From the NCBI GenBank assembly GCA_037138335.1, contig JBAXIO010000028.1:1-36497 (forward strand): DNA of 36,497 bases. Direction: 5' to 3'. The notes under the pieces are model-generated. The model saw only the letters and a program-made list of their open reading frames with translations, had not been told where the DNA came from and searched no databases. The DNA comes from CAIRDP01 sp037138335 (lineage in GTDB: Bacteria > Bacteroidota > Bacteroidia > Bacteroidales > FEN-979). A program made the position numbers and the translations under genes. Of this stretch, positions 8,379 to 16,253 are shown piece by piece; the first letter of the stretch is position 1, and every line of letters starts with the position of its first letter.

Positions 8379-8452
8379 CTCCCCCTGCTGGACTTGAACC
8401 AGCGACCCTCTGATTAACAGTCAGATGCTCTAACCAACTGAGCTAAGGAGGA
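8379..8452 (-). tRNA. tRNA-Asn (anticodon GTT)
   Basis: A 74-nt tRNA read on the minus strand. The acceptor stem TCCTCCT pairs with AGGGGGA and the discriminator is G. The D arm holds TAGCTCAGTTGGTTAGAGC. The anticodon arm is TCTGA-CTGTTAA-TCAGA, giving GTT at positions 34-36, which decodes asparagine codons. The T arm is GCTGG-TTCAAGT-CCAGC. No CCA is encoded, so it is added after transcription. The gene has its own promoter upstream and an intrinsic terminator downstream, so it is a single-gene unit. It is the likely attachment landmark next to the AT-rich block. Confidence 0.97.
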
Positions 8453-8463
8453 ATTCAGGGGCG

Positions 8464-8493
8464 CAAAATTACAAAGAATAGCCGAATTTCCAA
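8464..8493 (-). promoter_or_regulatory. Promoter of tRNA-Asn
   Basis: On the minus strand an exact Bacteroidota -7 box TAATTTTG (8471-8464) is preceded by TTG (8493-8491) with a 19-base spacer. This matches the TTG/TAnnTTTG arrangement of the primary sigma factor in this phylum. The tRNA begins 11 bases downstream. Confidence 0.75.
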
Positions 8494-8665
8494 GCTCCCC
8501 CGAAAAAAAATCACAAACACTTGCCGGTTAATAAGGGCAATTCAGCGATAATCAACCGGCCTGCGTATAAATTAACTGATTTTTTAATCTGTTATATGTA
8601 ACTCTGCAGGTAAAATTGAGTCTTATGTCTTGCTGTCCCTGAACACGGGATAATAATGCGTTACC

Positions 8666-9370
8666 ATGATAGACATCAGCAATATTCATAAAACATACAT
8701 CACAGGCAGCAACAAGCTTCATGTGCTTAAAGGCATTGACCTGAAAGTCGAAGCAGGAGAAATGATTTCAGTTATGGGCGCCTCCGGCTCGGGGAAATCA
8801 ACTCTGCTGAATATCCTGGGTATCCTCGATAATCATGACCACGGGGAATACCTTCTCAGCGGGATCAGGATTGAAAACCTGAATGAACGAAAAGCTGCCC
8901 GACTCAGGAATAAATACCTTGGGTTCGTATTTCAGTCATTTAACCTCGTCTCCTTTAAAAACGCAGCAGAAAATGTGGCCCTTCCTCTTTATTACCAGGA
9001 TGTTAAACGGAAAAAGAGGAATGCCATAGCCATGGAATACCTTGACCGCATGGGTTTGAAGGAATGGGCCCATCACCTGCCGAATGAACTTTCGGGCGGA
9101 CAAAAACAACGTGTTGCCATCGCCCGGGCCCTGATCGGGAAACCAAAGGTCATCCTTGCCGATGAACCTACAGGAGCCCTCGATTCAGTTACATCCCAGG
9201 AAGTTATGGATATCCTTACCGATATCAATAAAAATGAAAATATTACCATGCTGATCGTAACACATGAACTTGATATTGCAAAACGTACCCAGAAAACCAT
9301 AAGGATCACCGATGGACTGATCACGGAAATAGTAAAGAATGAGCAGACCTTAATGAACCTAAGAGCATAA
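8666..9370 (+). CDS. ABC transporter ATP-binding protein, MacB/LolD type
   Basis: A 234-residue ATPase. Walker A is GASGSGKST (38-46), the signature LSGGQKQR starts at 142, and Walker B is VILADEPTGALD with Asp166/Glu167. The H-loop histidine is in IVTHE. The QSFNLV Q-loop and ADEPTGALD belong to the MacB/LolD/FtsE group, which powers mechanotransmission-type exporters rather than importers. Two permease genes and a periplasmic adaptor follow on the same strand, so this is the motor of a MacAB-like exporter. No TolC-like gene lies in the window; an outer-membrane partner would have to come from elsewhere. The substrate is unknown. The gap to the next gene is filled by a heptamer array. Confidence 0.93.
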   Translation: MIDISNIHKTYITGSNKLHVLKGIDLKVEAGEMISVMGASGSGKSTLLNILGILDNHDHGEYLLSGIRIENLNERKAARLRNKYLGFVFQSFNLVSFKNAAENVALPLYYQDVKRKKRNAIAMEYLDRMGLKEWAHHLPNELSGGQKQRVAIARALIGKPKVILADEPTGALDSVTSQEVMDILTDINKNENITMLIVTHELDIAKRTQKTIRITDGLITEIVKNEQTLMNLRA

Positions 9371-9469
9371 ATTGGGCACCAGGTTCTGGGCATAAGGTAA
9401 AGGACCCAGAACCCAGAACCCAGGACCCAGAACCCAGGACCCAGAACCCAGAACCCAGAACCCAGAACC
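9371..9469 (+). repeat. Heptamer array ACCCAGR x9 with hairpin partner
   Basis: Nine consecutive 7-base units (ACCCAGA or ACCCAGG) fill 9404-9466 and run directly into the ACC-ATG start of the permease gene. Upstream, GGTTCTGGG at 9382-9390 is the exact inverse of CCCAGAACC at 9405-9413, with a 14-base loop, so the transcript could fold. The array fills the whole gap between stop and start in what should be an operon and leaves no room for a Shine-Dalgarno sequence. Confidence 0.9.
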
Positions 9470-10708
9470 ATGTTCTCCATTGACCGCTGGCAGGAAATCT
9501 ATCTAACTATCAGGAAAAACAAACTAAGAACTTTCCTGACGGGATTTGCCGTGGCCTGGGGTATCTTTATGCTCATCATCCTGCTTGGATCAGGCAACGG
9601 ACTTGAAAATGGAGTGAAAGAACAATTCAAAGGCGGCGCCATGAACGGGATCTGGATCAGCAGCGGGGTTACCAGCGTTCAGTATAAAGGACTGAAAACG
9701 GGAAGGGAAATAAAATTCACCGACCAGGATTACAAGCTGATCAAGAACTCCATCAAAGGCTACGACCATATTTCAGCCAGGTTGTTTCTCGGAAGCGTCC
9801 TGGTTTCCTATAAAAACGAATACGGTACCTTCTTTGTCTCACCCAGCCATCCCGATTACGGTTACATAAAGGAAGTGCAGATACTTCAGGGCCGTTTCCT
9901 GAACCAGATCGATATCAGGGAATGCAGGAAAGTGGCCACCATCGGTGAAAAGGTAAAATCCCAACTGTTCAAGGGAAGAGATACCGTTGCACTTGAAAAA
10001 TACATCAATATCAAAGGCGTACCGTTCAAGATCATCGGGATCTTCCGCGATTTCGGCCGTGACGACAACGAACAAAAACGGATCTATATCCCTATAACAA
10101 CCGCCCAGAAAGTATTTTACACCAGCAATGTCATCAACCAGATATCATTCACCACGGGCGATGCATCGCCTGCTGAAGCTGACGCCATGCTCAGGAAAGC
10201 CAAACTGACCCTTTCCCGCTCGCATACTTTTTCTCCCGAAGACCCAAGGGCCATCGATATCATGAATAAAAGCGAGGATGTGAAAAGGTTTAACGCCCTG
10301 TTTGCAGGCATCAGGTTGTTCATCTGGATCATCGGCATCGGGACCATTATCGCCGGGATTGTTGGCGTAAGCAATATCATGATGATCTCGGTCAAGGAAA
10401 GGACAAAGGAAATAGGGATCAGGAAAGCCCTGGGCGCAACCCCGGGTTCTATCATCGGGCTGATCATGCAGGAAGCCATCCTCATCACAGGATTTGCGGG
10501 TTACGTAGGACTGGTACTCGGAGTAGGCCTCCTGGAACTTATCACTAAAAGCATGCCGCCTTCCGACTTCTTCAGGAACCCTGAAGCCAATTTCGCAATT
10601 GCAGTGGGGGCAACAATTTTACTGATCATCGCCGGAGCTTTCGCCGGATTTTTTCCGGCAATAAAGGCAGCGGCGATAAGGCCGATAGAAGCGCTTAGAG
10701 AAGAATAA
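9470..10708 (+). CDS. ABC transporter permease, MacB-like (first copy)
   Basis: A 412-residue permease with the MacB/FtsX layout: one TM near the N-terminus (about 23-43, GFAVAWGIFMLIILLGSG), a large periplasmic core domain (about 45-270), then three TMs near the C-terminus (about 285-310, 330-360, 375-400). The cytoplasmic loop motif KERTKEIGIRKALGATPGSI, diagnostic for FtsX-type permeases, is present. It is paralogous to the next gene, sharing DRWQEIY at the start and RKNKLRTFLT thereafter. The start at 9470 is supported by that match. Two different half-permeases with one ATPase suggest a heterodimeric transmembrane unit. Confidence 0.93.
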   Translation: MFSIDRWQEIYLTIRKNKLRTFLTGFAVAWGIFMLIILLGSGNGLENGVKEQFKGGAMNGIWISSGVTSVQYKGLKTGREIKFTDQDYKLIKNSIKGYDHISARLFLGSVLVSYKNEYGTFFVSPSHPDYGYIKEVQILQGRFLNQIDIRECRKVATIGEKVKSQLFKGRDTVALEKYINIKGVPFKIIGIFRDFGRDDNEQKRIYIPITTAQKVFYTSNVINQISFTTGDASPAEADAMLRKAKLTLSRSHTFSPEDPRAIDIMNKSEDVKRFNALFAGIRLFIWIIGIGTIIAGIVGVSNIMMISVKERTKEIGIRKALGATPGSIIGLIMQEAILITGFAGYVGLVLGVGLLELITKSMPPSDFFRNPEANFAIAVGATILLIIAGAFAGFFPAIKAAAIRPIEALREE

Positions 10709-10709
10709 T

Positions 10710-11972
10710 ATGTTCGATTTAGACCGTTGGCAGGAGATTTACCATGTTCTGAGAAAAAATAAACTCAGGACTTTCCTTACCGCTTTTGGTGTGTTCTGGG
10801 GCATTTTCATGCTCGTGATCATGATGGGATCGGGCGACGGCCTCAAAAACGGTGTCTCCCAGAACTTCGGCGACATGGCCACCAACAGCGTGTTCATCTG
10901 GGCACAACAGACCTCAGTCCCGTATAAAGGATTTACAAGAGGACGACAATTTTATTATGAGAATGCGGATGTCAGAGCTCTGGATGAAGCAATCCCCGAA
11001 ATAAAATACCTGGCTCCGCGCACTAACGTGGGCGGGTTTAACGGGGCGAGCAACGTGATCCGCGGACTTAAATCGGGGGGCTTCCAGATCTTCGGAGATT
11101 ATCCGGTTTTCGACAGCATAGATCCTGTAAACCTTCTGCAGGGAAGGTTTATCAATGAAATTGACATCAAGGAAAAACGTAAGGTCGTCGTCATAGGACT
11201 TAGAGTCAAGGAACTGCTGTTCGAAAAGAATGAAAACCCCATCAACCAGTATATCCAGGTCAACGGGGTATATTTTAACGTGGTAGGATTGTTCAAGTCA
11301 AAGCGCACCGGGGAAGCCGCAAGCAATGACAACCAGAGGATCCATATGCCGTTCACAACCTGCCAGAAGACCTATAACATGGGTGATGCCATCGGCTTTT
11401 TCAATATCACCTCGAAAGACGGTATCCCAGTTGCCGTTGTTGAAGAAAAGGCGATCAGGGTACTGAAAAAACGGCATTCCGTCGCCCCCACAGATGATGC
11501 TGCTATCGGGCATTTCAACCTGGAAGTTGAATATAAAAAGATGGTCGGACTGTTCTTTGGGATCAAAGTGCTGGTGTGGATCGTAGGCATAGGGACCCTT
11601 TTTGCAGGCATCATCGGCGTAAGCAATATCATGCTGGTTGTAGTCAAGGAAAGGACGAAAGAGATCGGCATACAAAGGGCCCTGGGGGCAACCCCATGGA
11701 TCATCATCAGCCAGATCATCACCGAATCGGTTGTGCTGACGACTTTTTCGGGTTACTTCGGACTGACACTGGGAGTGGGCCTGCTGGAACTGATCAATTA
11801 CCTGCTTGAATCCTCCGGGGCCGGTACGGAAATGTTCCTGCACCCGGGCATTAATTTCAGTGTCGCGGTCGTTTCCCTGGCCATACTCGTTGTTGCAGGA
11901 GCCGTCGCAGGACTTATCCCGGCCCGGAAAGCGGTGAGCGTGAAACCTATAGATGCGTTAAGATATGAATAA
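10710..11972 (+). CDS. ABC transporter permease, MacB-like (second copy)
   Basis: A 420-residue paralogue of the preceding permease with the same four-TM MacB/FtsX layout. It begins MFDLDRWQEIYHVLRKNKLRTFL in parallel with the first copy. The motif KERTKEIGIQRALGATPW lies before the last two TMs, and the protein ends RKAVSVKPIDALRYE, a common end for the family. It starts one base after the stop of the first permease, so the pair is surely co-transcribed and probably translationally coupled. The periplasmic domain (about 45-280) differs most between the copies, as expected if each half makes its own contacts with substrate or adaptor. Confidence 0.93.
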   Translation: MFDLDRWQEIYHVLRKNKLRTFLTAFGVFWGIFMLVIMMGSGDGLKNGVSQNFGDMATNSVFIWAQQTSVPYKGFTRGRQFYYENADVRALDEAIPEIKYLAPRTNVGGFNGASNVIRGLKSGGFQIFGDYPVFDSIDPVNLLQGRFINEIDIKEKRKVVVIGLRVKELLFEKNENPINQYIQVNGVYFNVVGLFKSKRTGEAASNDNQRIHMPFTTCQKTYNMGDAIGFFNITSKDGIPVAVVEEKAIRVLKKRHSVAPTDDAAIGHFNLEVEYKKMVGLFFGIKVLVWIVGIGTLFAGIIGVSNIMLVVVKERTKEIGIQRALGATPWIIISQIITESVVLTTFSGYFGLTLGVGLLELINYLLESSGAGTEMFLHPGINFSVAVVSLAILVVAGAVAGLIPARKAVSVKPIDALRYE

Positions 11973-11974
11973 AA

Positions 11975-12072
11975 CTGGATAGTTGGATAGCTGGATGACT
12001 GGATAGCTGGATAGCTGGATAACGGGATAGCTGGGTATCCAGTAATCGCAGCACGCAGTGCTGCTTATCCAG
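11975..12072 (+). repeat. Octamer array CTGGATAR x8 with terminal hairpins
   Basis: Eight 8-base units (CTGGATAG with variants) run from 11975 to 12038, starting two bases after a stop codon. They lead into TATCCAG (12036-12042), which is the inverse of the array unit. Next comes a perfect 7-bp hairpin GCAGCAC/GTGCTGC (12048-12054 and 12058-12064), then another TATCCAG (12066-12072). The same composite occurs at 23081-23150 with different arm lengths. Confidence 0.9.
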
Positions 12073-12108
12073 ATATCAAAACGAAAATGTAATTATAATC
12101 ACGATACT

Positions 12109-13206
12109 ATGAAAAAAATACTTCGAATCGCACTGCTGGTAATCATCCTTGGATTATTCGTTGCTACGATCTTTTATCTCTACAACAAATCAAAGGAAAA
12201 ACCTGTGGTTTTCAAGACCGATAAACCATTCATGACCAACATCGTCAAGAAGACAGTTGCAACGGGATCGGTCATCCCGAGGAAAGAGATCGAGATCAAG
12301 CCCCAGGTCTCGGGCATTGTTGAAGAGATCTACGTGGAGGCAGGAAAAAAGATCAACAGCGGCGATATTATTGCCAAAGTGCGTATCATTCCCGATCTGG
12401 TTAACCTGAACAATGCCGAAGGCCGGCTCGAAAGGGCAAAAATTGCGCAGGATGATGCGAAAATGAATTTTGACCGCAAGCAAAAACTCTACCAACAGGG
12501 AGTAATAGCAGAAGCTGAATTCCAGCAAACCGATATCGCATACAAGAATGCGAAACAGGAAGTTGATGCTGCCGAAGCCAACCTGGAACTGATCCGTGAA
12601 GGGGTGAACAAGAAATCTGGCAAAGCCACGAATACCCTGATCAAATCGACAATTAGCGGTATGGTCCTGGATGTCCCGGTTAAAGTGGGTTCCTCGGTTA
12701 TCGAAACCAACAACTTCAACGCAGGCACAACGATTGCTTCCATTGCCGACGTTGGCGATATGATCTTCCAGGGTAAACTTGATGAAACCGAAGTAGGCAA
12801 GATCAAGCCCGGCATGAACCTCTCGCTTACTGTCGGGGCAATCGAGAATGACACATTTACGGCCATTTTAAAATACATCTCTCCGAAAGGGGTCCTCGAA
12901 AACGGGGCCGTTCAGTTTGAGATCAAAGCCGATGTTGTGCTGAAGAACGACCAGTTTATACGTTCGGGTTACAGTGCGAATGCGGATATCGTTCTCCAGA
13001 GGGTCGACCATGTTCTTGCTATCAAGGAAGGGCTCCTGCAGTTCGAAGGAGATTCGGCTTACGTAGAAGTAGAGACAGCCCCACAGAAATTTGAAAAGAA
13101 ATTCGTAAAAACCGGGCTTTCCGACGGCATCAACATCCAGATCCTTTCGGGGATAGACAAGGAAACCAAGATCAAGATCCCGCAGATGGCAGGCGCAAAT
13201 AAATGA
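12109..13206 (+). CDS. Periplasmic adaptor (HlyD/MacA-type membrane fusion protein)
   Basis: A 365-residue adaptor, starting at ATG 12109, where the N-terminal membrane anchor begins (KKILRIALLVIILGLFVATIFYLY, residues about 2-25); an earlier in-frame ATG at 12058 lies inside the repeat array and would add a polar extension. The barrel-sandwich/lipoyl halves are visible as VSGIVEEIYVEAGKKINSGDIIAKV and STISGMVLDVPVKVGSSVI. They flank a helical hairpin (about 105-180, LERAKIAQDDAKMNFDRKQKLYQQGV). A beta-barrel domain follows. In MacAB systems this protein links the inner-membrane permease to a TolC-type channel. It completes an ATPase, permease, permease, adaptor operon. Confidence 0.92.
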   Translation: MKKILRIALLVIILGLFVATIFYLYNKSKEKPVVFKTDKPFMTNIVKKTVATGSVIPRKEIEIKPQVSGIVEEIYVEAGKKINSGDIIAKVRIIPDLVNLNNAEGRLERAKIAQDDAKMNFDRKQKLYQQGVIAEAEFQQTDIAYKNAKQEVDAAEANLELIREGVNKKSGKATNTLIKSTISGMVLDVPVKVGSSVIETNNFNAGTTIASIADVGDMIFQGKLDETEVGKIKPGMNLSLTVGAIENDTFTAILKYISPKGVLENGAVQFEIKADVVLKNDQFIRSGYSANADIVLQRVDHVLAIKEGLLQFEGDSAYVEVETAPQKFEKKFVKTGLSDGINIQILSGIDKETKIKIPQMAGANK

Positions 13207-13254
13207 TGGATGATTGGATGACTGGATAACTGGCTGACTGGATAACTGGATGAC
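13207..13254 (+). repeat. Octamer array TGGATRAC x6
   Basis: Six 8-base units (TGGATGAT, TGGATGAC, TGGATAAC and one TGGCTGAC) start at the first base after the adaptor stop codon. They are the same family as the arrays at 11975 and 23081, but here between two convergent genes and without the terminal hairpin. Confidence 0.88.
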
Positions 13255-13266
13255 GCCGCTACTCCA

Positions 13267-14217
13267 TTAAAAACGGTTCACAAACCCATGGCAATAAGGC
13301 TCACTGCCTTTGTGGGTGTAATAATCCTGGTGGTAACCCTCGGCTTTCCAGAATATTTTTGCCGGTTTGACCTCGGTAACAACTTTATATCCCCTGGCCT
13401 TCAGCTCTGAGATCAGCTTTTCGGTGACCTTCTTTTGTTCATCATTGCGATAGAACACAGCCGAACGGTACTGCTCACCCCAGTCGGGACCCTGGTGGTT
13501 CCACTCGGTAGGGTCGTGGATCTCGAAAAACAGTTTAGCAACTTCTTCATAGGTGGTTTTTGAAGGGTCGAATACCACCTCGATGGCTTCATAATGTCCT
13601 GTATTACCAGCACATACCTGATGGTAAGTAGGGTTGTCGGTATGCCCCCCGGTATATCCCACGCTGGTTGAAGTCACTCCCTTCATCTTCTTCATAAAAT
13701 ACTCCACACCCCAGAAACAGCCGCCTGCAAAAATTGCAGTATCGGTTTTAGCCAGGGATTTCGCAGGAATGAAATCCATGGAAATCGAATTCACACAATG
13801 CCGGGTGTTTTTACCTGTAAGCCCTTCGCCTTTGAACACATGCCCCAAATGGGCGCCGCAACGTGAACACAGGATCTCGGTTCGCATTCCATCTAAATCG
13901 GTCTGCTTTTTAACCGCCCCGGGAATCTCATCGTCAAAACTGGGCCAGCCGCAACCGGCGTCAAACTTATCTTCAGAACGGTATAAGGGAGCGCCGCAAC
14001 GCTTGCAAACATATGTCCCCTTTTCCCAAAAAGTCTCGTATTTCCCGGTATATGGCCTCTCGGTGCCTTTGTTCACAATCACATTCTCCTCTTCGGGGGT
14101 AAGCTTTTTAAATTCCATCTTTCCTTTACTTTGTTGTTTGACATCTTTATTGCCCTGGCTGCATCCGCCCAGGCAGAAAGCCGACAAACCAATGATTATT
14201 AATAGTATACGAAGCAT
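13267..14217 (-). CDS. msrBA: MsrB-MsrA fusion, lipoprotein methionine sulfoxide reductase
   Basis: A 316-residue bifunctional repair enzyme reducing both stereoisomers of methionine sulfoxide. Residues 1-19 form a lipoprotein signal with lipobox LGGC (Cys19), so the enzyme acts in the envelope. The MsrB domain (about 35-153) has the zinc-binding pairs CKRC and CSRC and the catalytic Cys141 in RHCVNS. The MsrA domain (about 158-310) has catalytic Cys167 in GGCFWG and the substrate-pocket features GYTGG, GHYE and DPT. The order is MsrB then MsrA, the reverse of the common MsrA-MsrB fusion. Extracytoplasmic Msr proteins need electrons passed across the membrane by a thioredoxin-like partner; a secreted CxxC thioredoxin-like protein is encoded at 34721. 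That link is only a possibility. Confidence 0.95.
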   Translation of the reverse strand: MLRILLIIIGLSAFCLGGCSQGNKDVKQQSKGKMEFKKLTPEEENVIVNKGTERPYTGKYETFWEKGTYVCKRCGAPLYRSEDKFDAGCGWPSFDDEIPGAVKKQTDLDGMRTEILCSRCGAHLGHVFKGEGLTGKNTRHCVNSISMDFIPAKSLAKTDTAIFAGGCFWGVEYFMKKMKGVTSTSVGYTGGHTDNPTYHQVCAGNTGHYEAIEVVFDPSKTTYEEVAKLFFEIHDPTEWNHQGPDWGEQYRSAVFYRNDEQKKVTEKLISELKARGYKVVTEVKPAKIFWKAEGYHQDYYTHKGSEPYCHGFVNRF

Positions 14218-14392
14218 AAATCCCTGTTATTAAACCGATCCGCCATCCGCAGTCAAAAAAAAGTAATTTTGAATCAGTCTAATTAAGACGTAAAATTATC
14301 CAAAATATTACATGGATACAGAATTATTTGCGGATAAGAAACAGGATGAGCAGGAAAAGGTTTGGCAGAAGATCAGCTGCCGGGGATGTTGC

Positions 14393-14417
14393 AAAAAAAA
14401 GGCGCCCTGTTGGCGCC
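14393..14417 (-). terminator. Intrinsic terminator after the small T9SS cargo gene
   Basis: On the minus strand GGCGCC (14417-14412), a 5-base loop, and GGCGCC (14406-14401) form a 6-bp GC stem followed directly by eight T. It lies 36 bases beyond the stop at 14453 and insulates the msrBA gene downstream. Confidence 0.85.
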
Positions 14418-14452
14418 GGATTGGTTTTTGGTATAAAAGGATTGATGGTTTT

Positions 14453-14941
14453 CTAGAGAACAAAGATCTTTTCGACCTGGCGAACGGTACCGTTGGTTGT
14501 AAGTCTTACAAAGGCAATTCCCCGTTTGACCTTTCCCTGCAGGTCAAAAGTCCGCACGTTGGTCCCGCCTTCCCAGTATTCGTTCATCAGGGTGGTGATT
14601 AGCTTGCCTTCGCAGGTGAAGAGTTCGATCTTGACCATCCCTGAATCCTGGATGAAGGAAATAACATTGAGTCTTTCCTGAACAGGGTTCGGCATCACCT
14701 TAAGCTGGTAATTGACAACCTGCTTGATGCCCGGCCTGCTGCAACCCTGGTCTTCGGGTATATAAGGCATGTCCTGAAAAAGGCTATACCTCTTAACCGG
14801 GGCTTTATATACGATAGGCTTCGGCTTCACAATCTTCTTTACAACCGGCTTGCGACAAGGACAATCGTCAATAAGGGCGAAACTTTCCACTGAAAATGCC
14901 GTAAACAGAAGGGCTATCATCAGAAATCTCAGTGTTTTCAT
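14453..14941 (-). CDS. Small T9SS type A sorting-domain protein
   Basis: A 162-residue protein. The start at 14941 gives a Sec signal peptide (MKTLRFLMIALLFTAFSVESFA). The mature part begins with a short Cys/Lys/Pro-rich stretch (DDCPCRKPVVKKIVKPKP). From about residue 82 it is a T9SS type A sorting domain: VMPNPVQERLNV, KIELFTCEGKLI, and the last strand GIAFVRLTTNG ... KIFVL. The domain directs export across the outer membrane, where it is cleaved and cargo is attached or released. The cargo part is only about 60 residues, unusually short for such a protein. It is monocistronic with its own terminator. Confidence 0.85.
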   Translation of the reverse strand: MKTLRFLMIALLFTAFSVESFALIDDCPCRKPVVKKIVKPKPIVYKAPVKRYSLFQDMPYIPEDQGCSRPGIKQVVNYQLKVMPNPVQERLNVISFIQDSGMVKIELFTCEGKLITTLMNEYWEGGTNVRTFDLQGKVKRGIAFVRLTTNGTVRQVEKIFVL

Positions 14942-15035
14942 GGCTGTTTTTTCTTGGTTATACGGGAGGGCTTGATTTTGGTTGCGTTTGAAGTGACACA
15001 GATTCGTAACCGTAGAGATTTTACTGGAAATTGTA

Positions 15036-15043
15036 TACTTTTG
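15036..15043 (+). promoter_or_regulatory. -7 box before the PfkB-type kinase gene
   Basis: TACTTTTG is an exact TAnnTTTG -7 box, about 103 bases before the ATG at 15147. No good TTG was seen at the usual upstream spacing, so the promoter may be weak or need an activator. The leader would include the heptamer array at 15054-15081. Confidence 0.5.
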
Positions 15044-15053
15044 CGGGGGAAAG

Positions 15054-15081
15054 GGATGCAGGATGTATGATACAGGATGCA
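15054..15081 (+). repeat. Short heptamer array GGATGCA x4
   Basis: Four 7-base units (GGATGCA, GGATGTA, TGATACA, GGATGCA) lie in the leader of the PfkB-type kinase gene. The unit is the inverse of the CATCCTG array at 29151-29185. Confidence 0.7.
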
Positions 15082-15146
15082 AGAGATAAACACTTCGACG
15101 GTCATGTTCGTTATAACCGTAATAAACATCACGAAAACAATACGTT

Positions 15147-16112
15147 ATGAAAAAAATATTGGGTATAGGAAATTCCCTGGTAGACATCATGGTACGGATA
15201 GATAACGACCAGATCCTCAGCGAGCTGGATCTGCCAAAAGGAAGTATGCAGCTGATGGATAAGACCCGTTCAAACCAGGTCCTCGACAGGGTGAGGGCGT
15301 TTGAAAAATCCCATTCGGCAGGCGGCTCAACGGCAAATACTATCCATGGTTTGGGAATGCTTGGGGCAAAGACGGGGTTTATCGGTGTAGTGGGAGAGGA
15401 TGAATTCGGGGGTGCTTTTGTCAGGGATATGATCAATGCCGGGGTGGACCTTCACATGATCCACAGTAAGAACGAGACAGGAAGGGTTGTTGCCCTGGTA
15501 ACAACCGATTTCGAAAGGACTTTTGCGACCCACCTTGGGGCATCGGCTGAATTTTCGCATGAATTTGTTTCAAATTTTAAATACGCTGACTACCATTATA
15601 TACTTATTGAAGGATTCCTGGTGCAGGATCACGAACTCGTGAGGACCGTGGCTGAAAAGGCTAAGGATGCAGGGCTTACTACTGCAATCGATCTTTGCAG
15701 TTACAATGTGGTTGAAGCCAACAGGGATTTCCTCAATGAGATCATCACGAAATATATTGATATTGTTTTCGCCAATGAGGAAGAGGCGAAGGCGCTTACC
15801 GGGCTGGAACCCCGCAAAGCACTGGACGAGATCGCTTCCAAAGTCAAGATTGCTGTAGTCAAGATCGGGAGCAAGGGCTCTATGATCAAAAGCGGGGAAG
15901 CTTCATGGGATATCGGTGTGATCGATGTCAGCCCTGTTGATACAACGGGAGCCGGCGACCTCTATGCAAGCGGATTTCTTTACGGGCTGTCGGCAGGCAA
16001 GCCGCTTCAGACCTGCGGGGAGTACGGGGCCATGCTTAGCGGCAACGTCATAGAATTTATAGGATCAAAGATGGACAAGGACCGCTGGAACAGGATCAGG
16101 GCAGGGATCTGA
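15147..16112 (+). CDS. PfkB-family sugar or nucleoside kinase
   Basis: A 321-residue kinase of the ribokinase/PfkB fold. The N-terminal strand MKKILGIGNSLVDIMVRID, the glycine-rich AGGSTANTIHGLGMLG, and the C-terminal signature DTTGAGDLYASGF (about 268-280, with the catalytic-base Asp in GAGD and the anion hole) are all present. FANEEEAKALTG is also typical. These enzymes transfer phosphate from ATP to a hydroxymethyl group of a sugar or nucleoside. This subtype in Bacteroidota is often called adenosine-kinase-like, but the sequence alone does not fix the substrate. It is followed on the same strand by the EF-G paralogue, which has its own promoter. Confidence 0.93.
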   Translation: MKKILGIGNSLVDIMVRIDNDQILSELDLPKGSMQLMDKTRSNQVLDRVRAFEKSHSAGGSTANTIHGLGMLGAKTGFIGVVGEDEFGGAFVRDMINAGVDLHMIHSKNETGRVVALVTTDFERTFATHLGASAEFSHEFVSNFKYADYHYILIEGFLVQDHELVRTVAEKAKDAGLTTAIDLCSYNVVEANRDFLNEIITKYIDIVFANEEEAKALTGLEPRKALDEIASKVKIAVVKIGSKGSMIKSGEASWDIGVIDVSPVDTTGAGDLYASGFLYGLSAGKPLQTCGEYGAMLSGNVIEFIGSKMDKDRWNRIRAGI

Positions 16113-16165
16113 AACCCGGACCTCAGCGTTCCGCTGTCGAGATTCAATCTATATATCGCTGTGTC

Positions 16166-16196
16166 TTTGATTATTCCAACCTTATTTATAACTTTG
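16166..16196 (+). promoter_or_regulatory. Promoter of the EF-G paralogue gene
   Basis: TTTG at 16166-16169 and an exact -7 box TAACTTTG at 16189-16196 are separated by 19 bases, the classic Bacteroidota promoter. The start codon lies 57 bases after the -7 box. It is the best promoter seen for a protein gene in the window. Confidence 0.8.
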
Positions 16197-16253
16197 TATC
16201 CCTTTTCCGAAAATTAACATTTTCATCATAAAAACAGAATAATACTACTTGAC

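Noticed and set aside
9073..9480. Minus-strand 135-residue frame over the heptamer array
   Set aside because: The repetitive GSGFWVLG-type peptide is only the array read backwards; the rest is antisense to the ABC ATPase.
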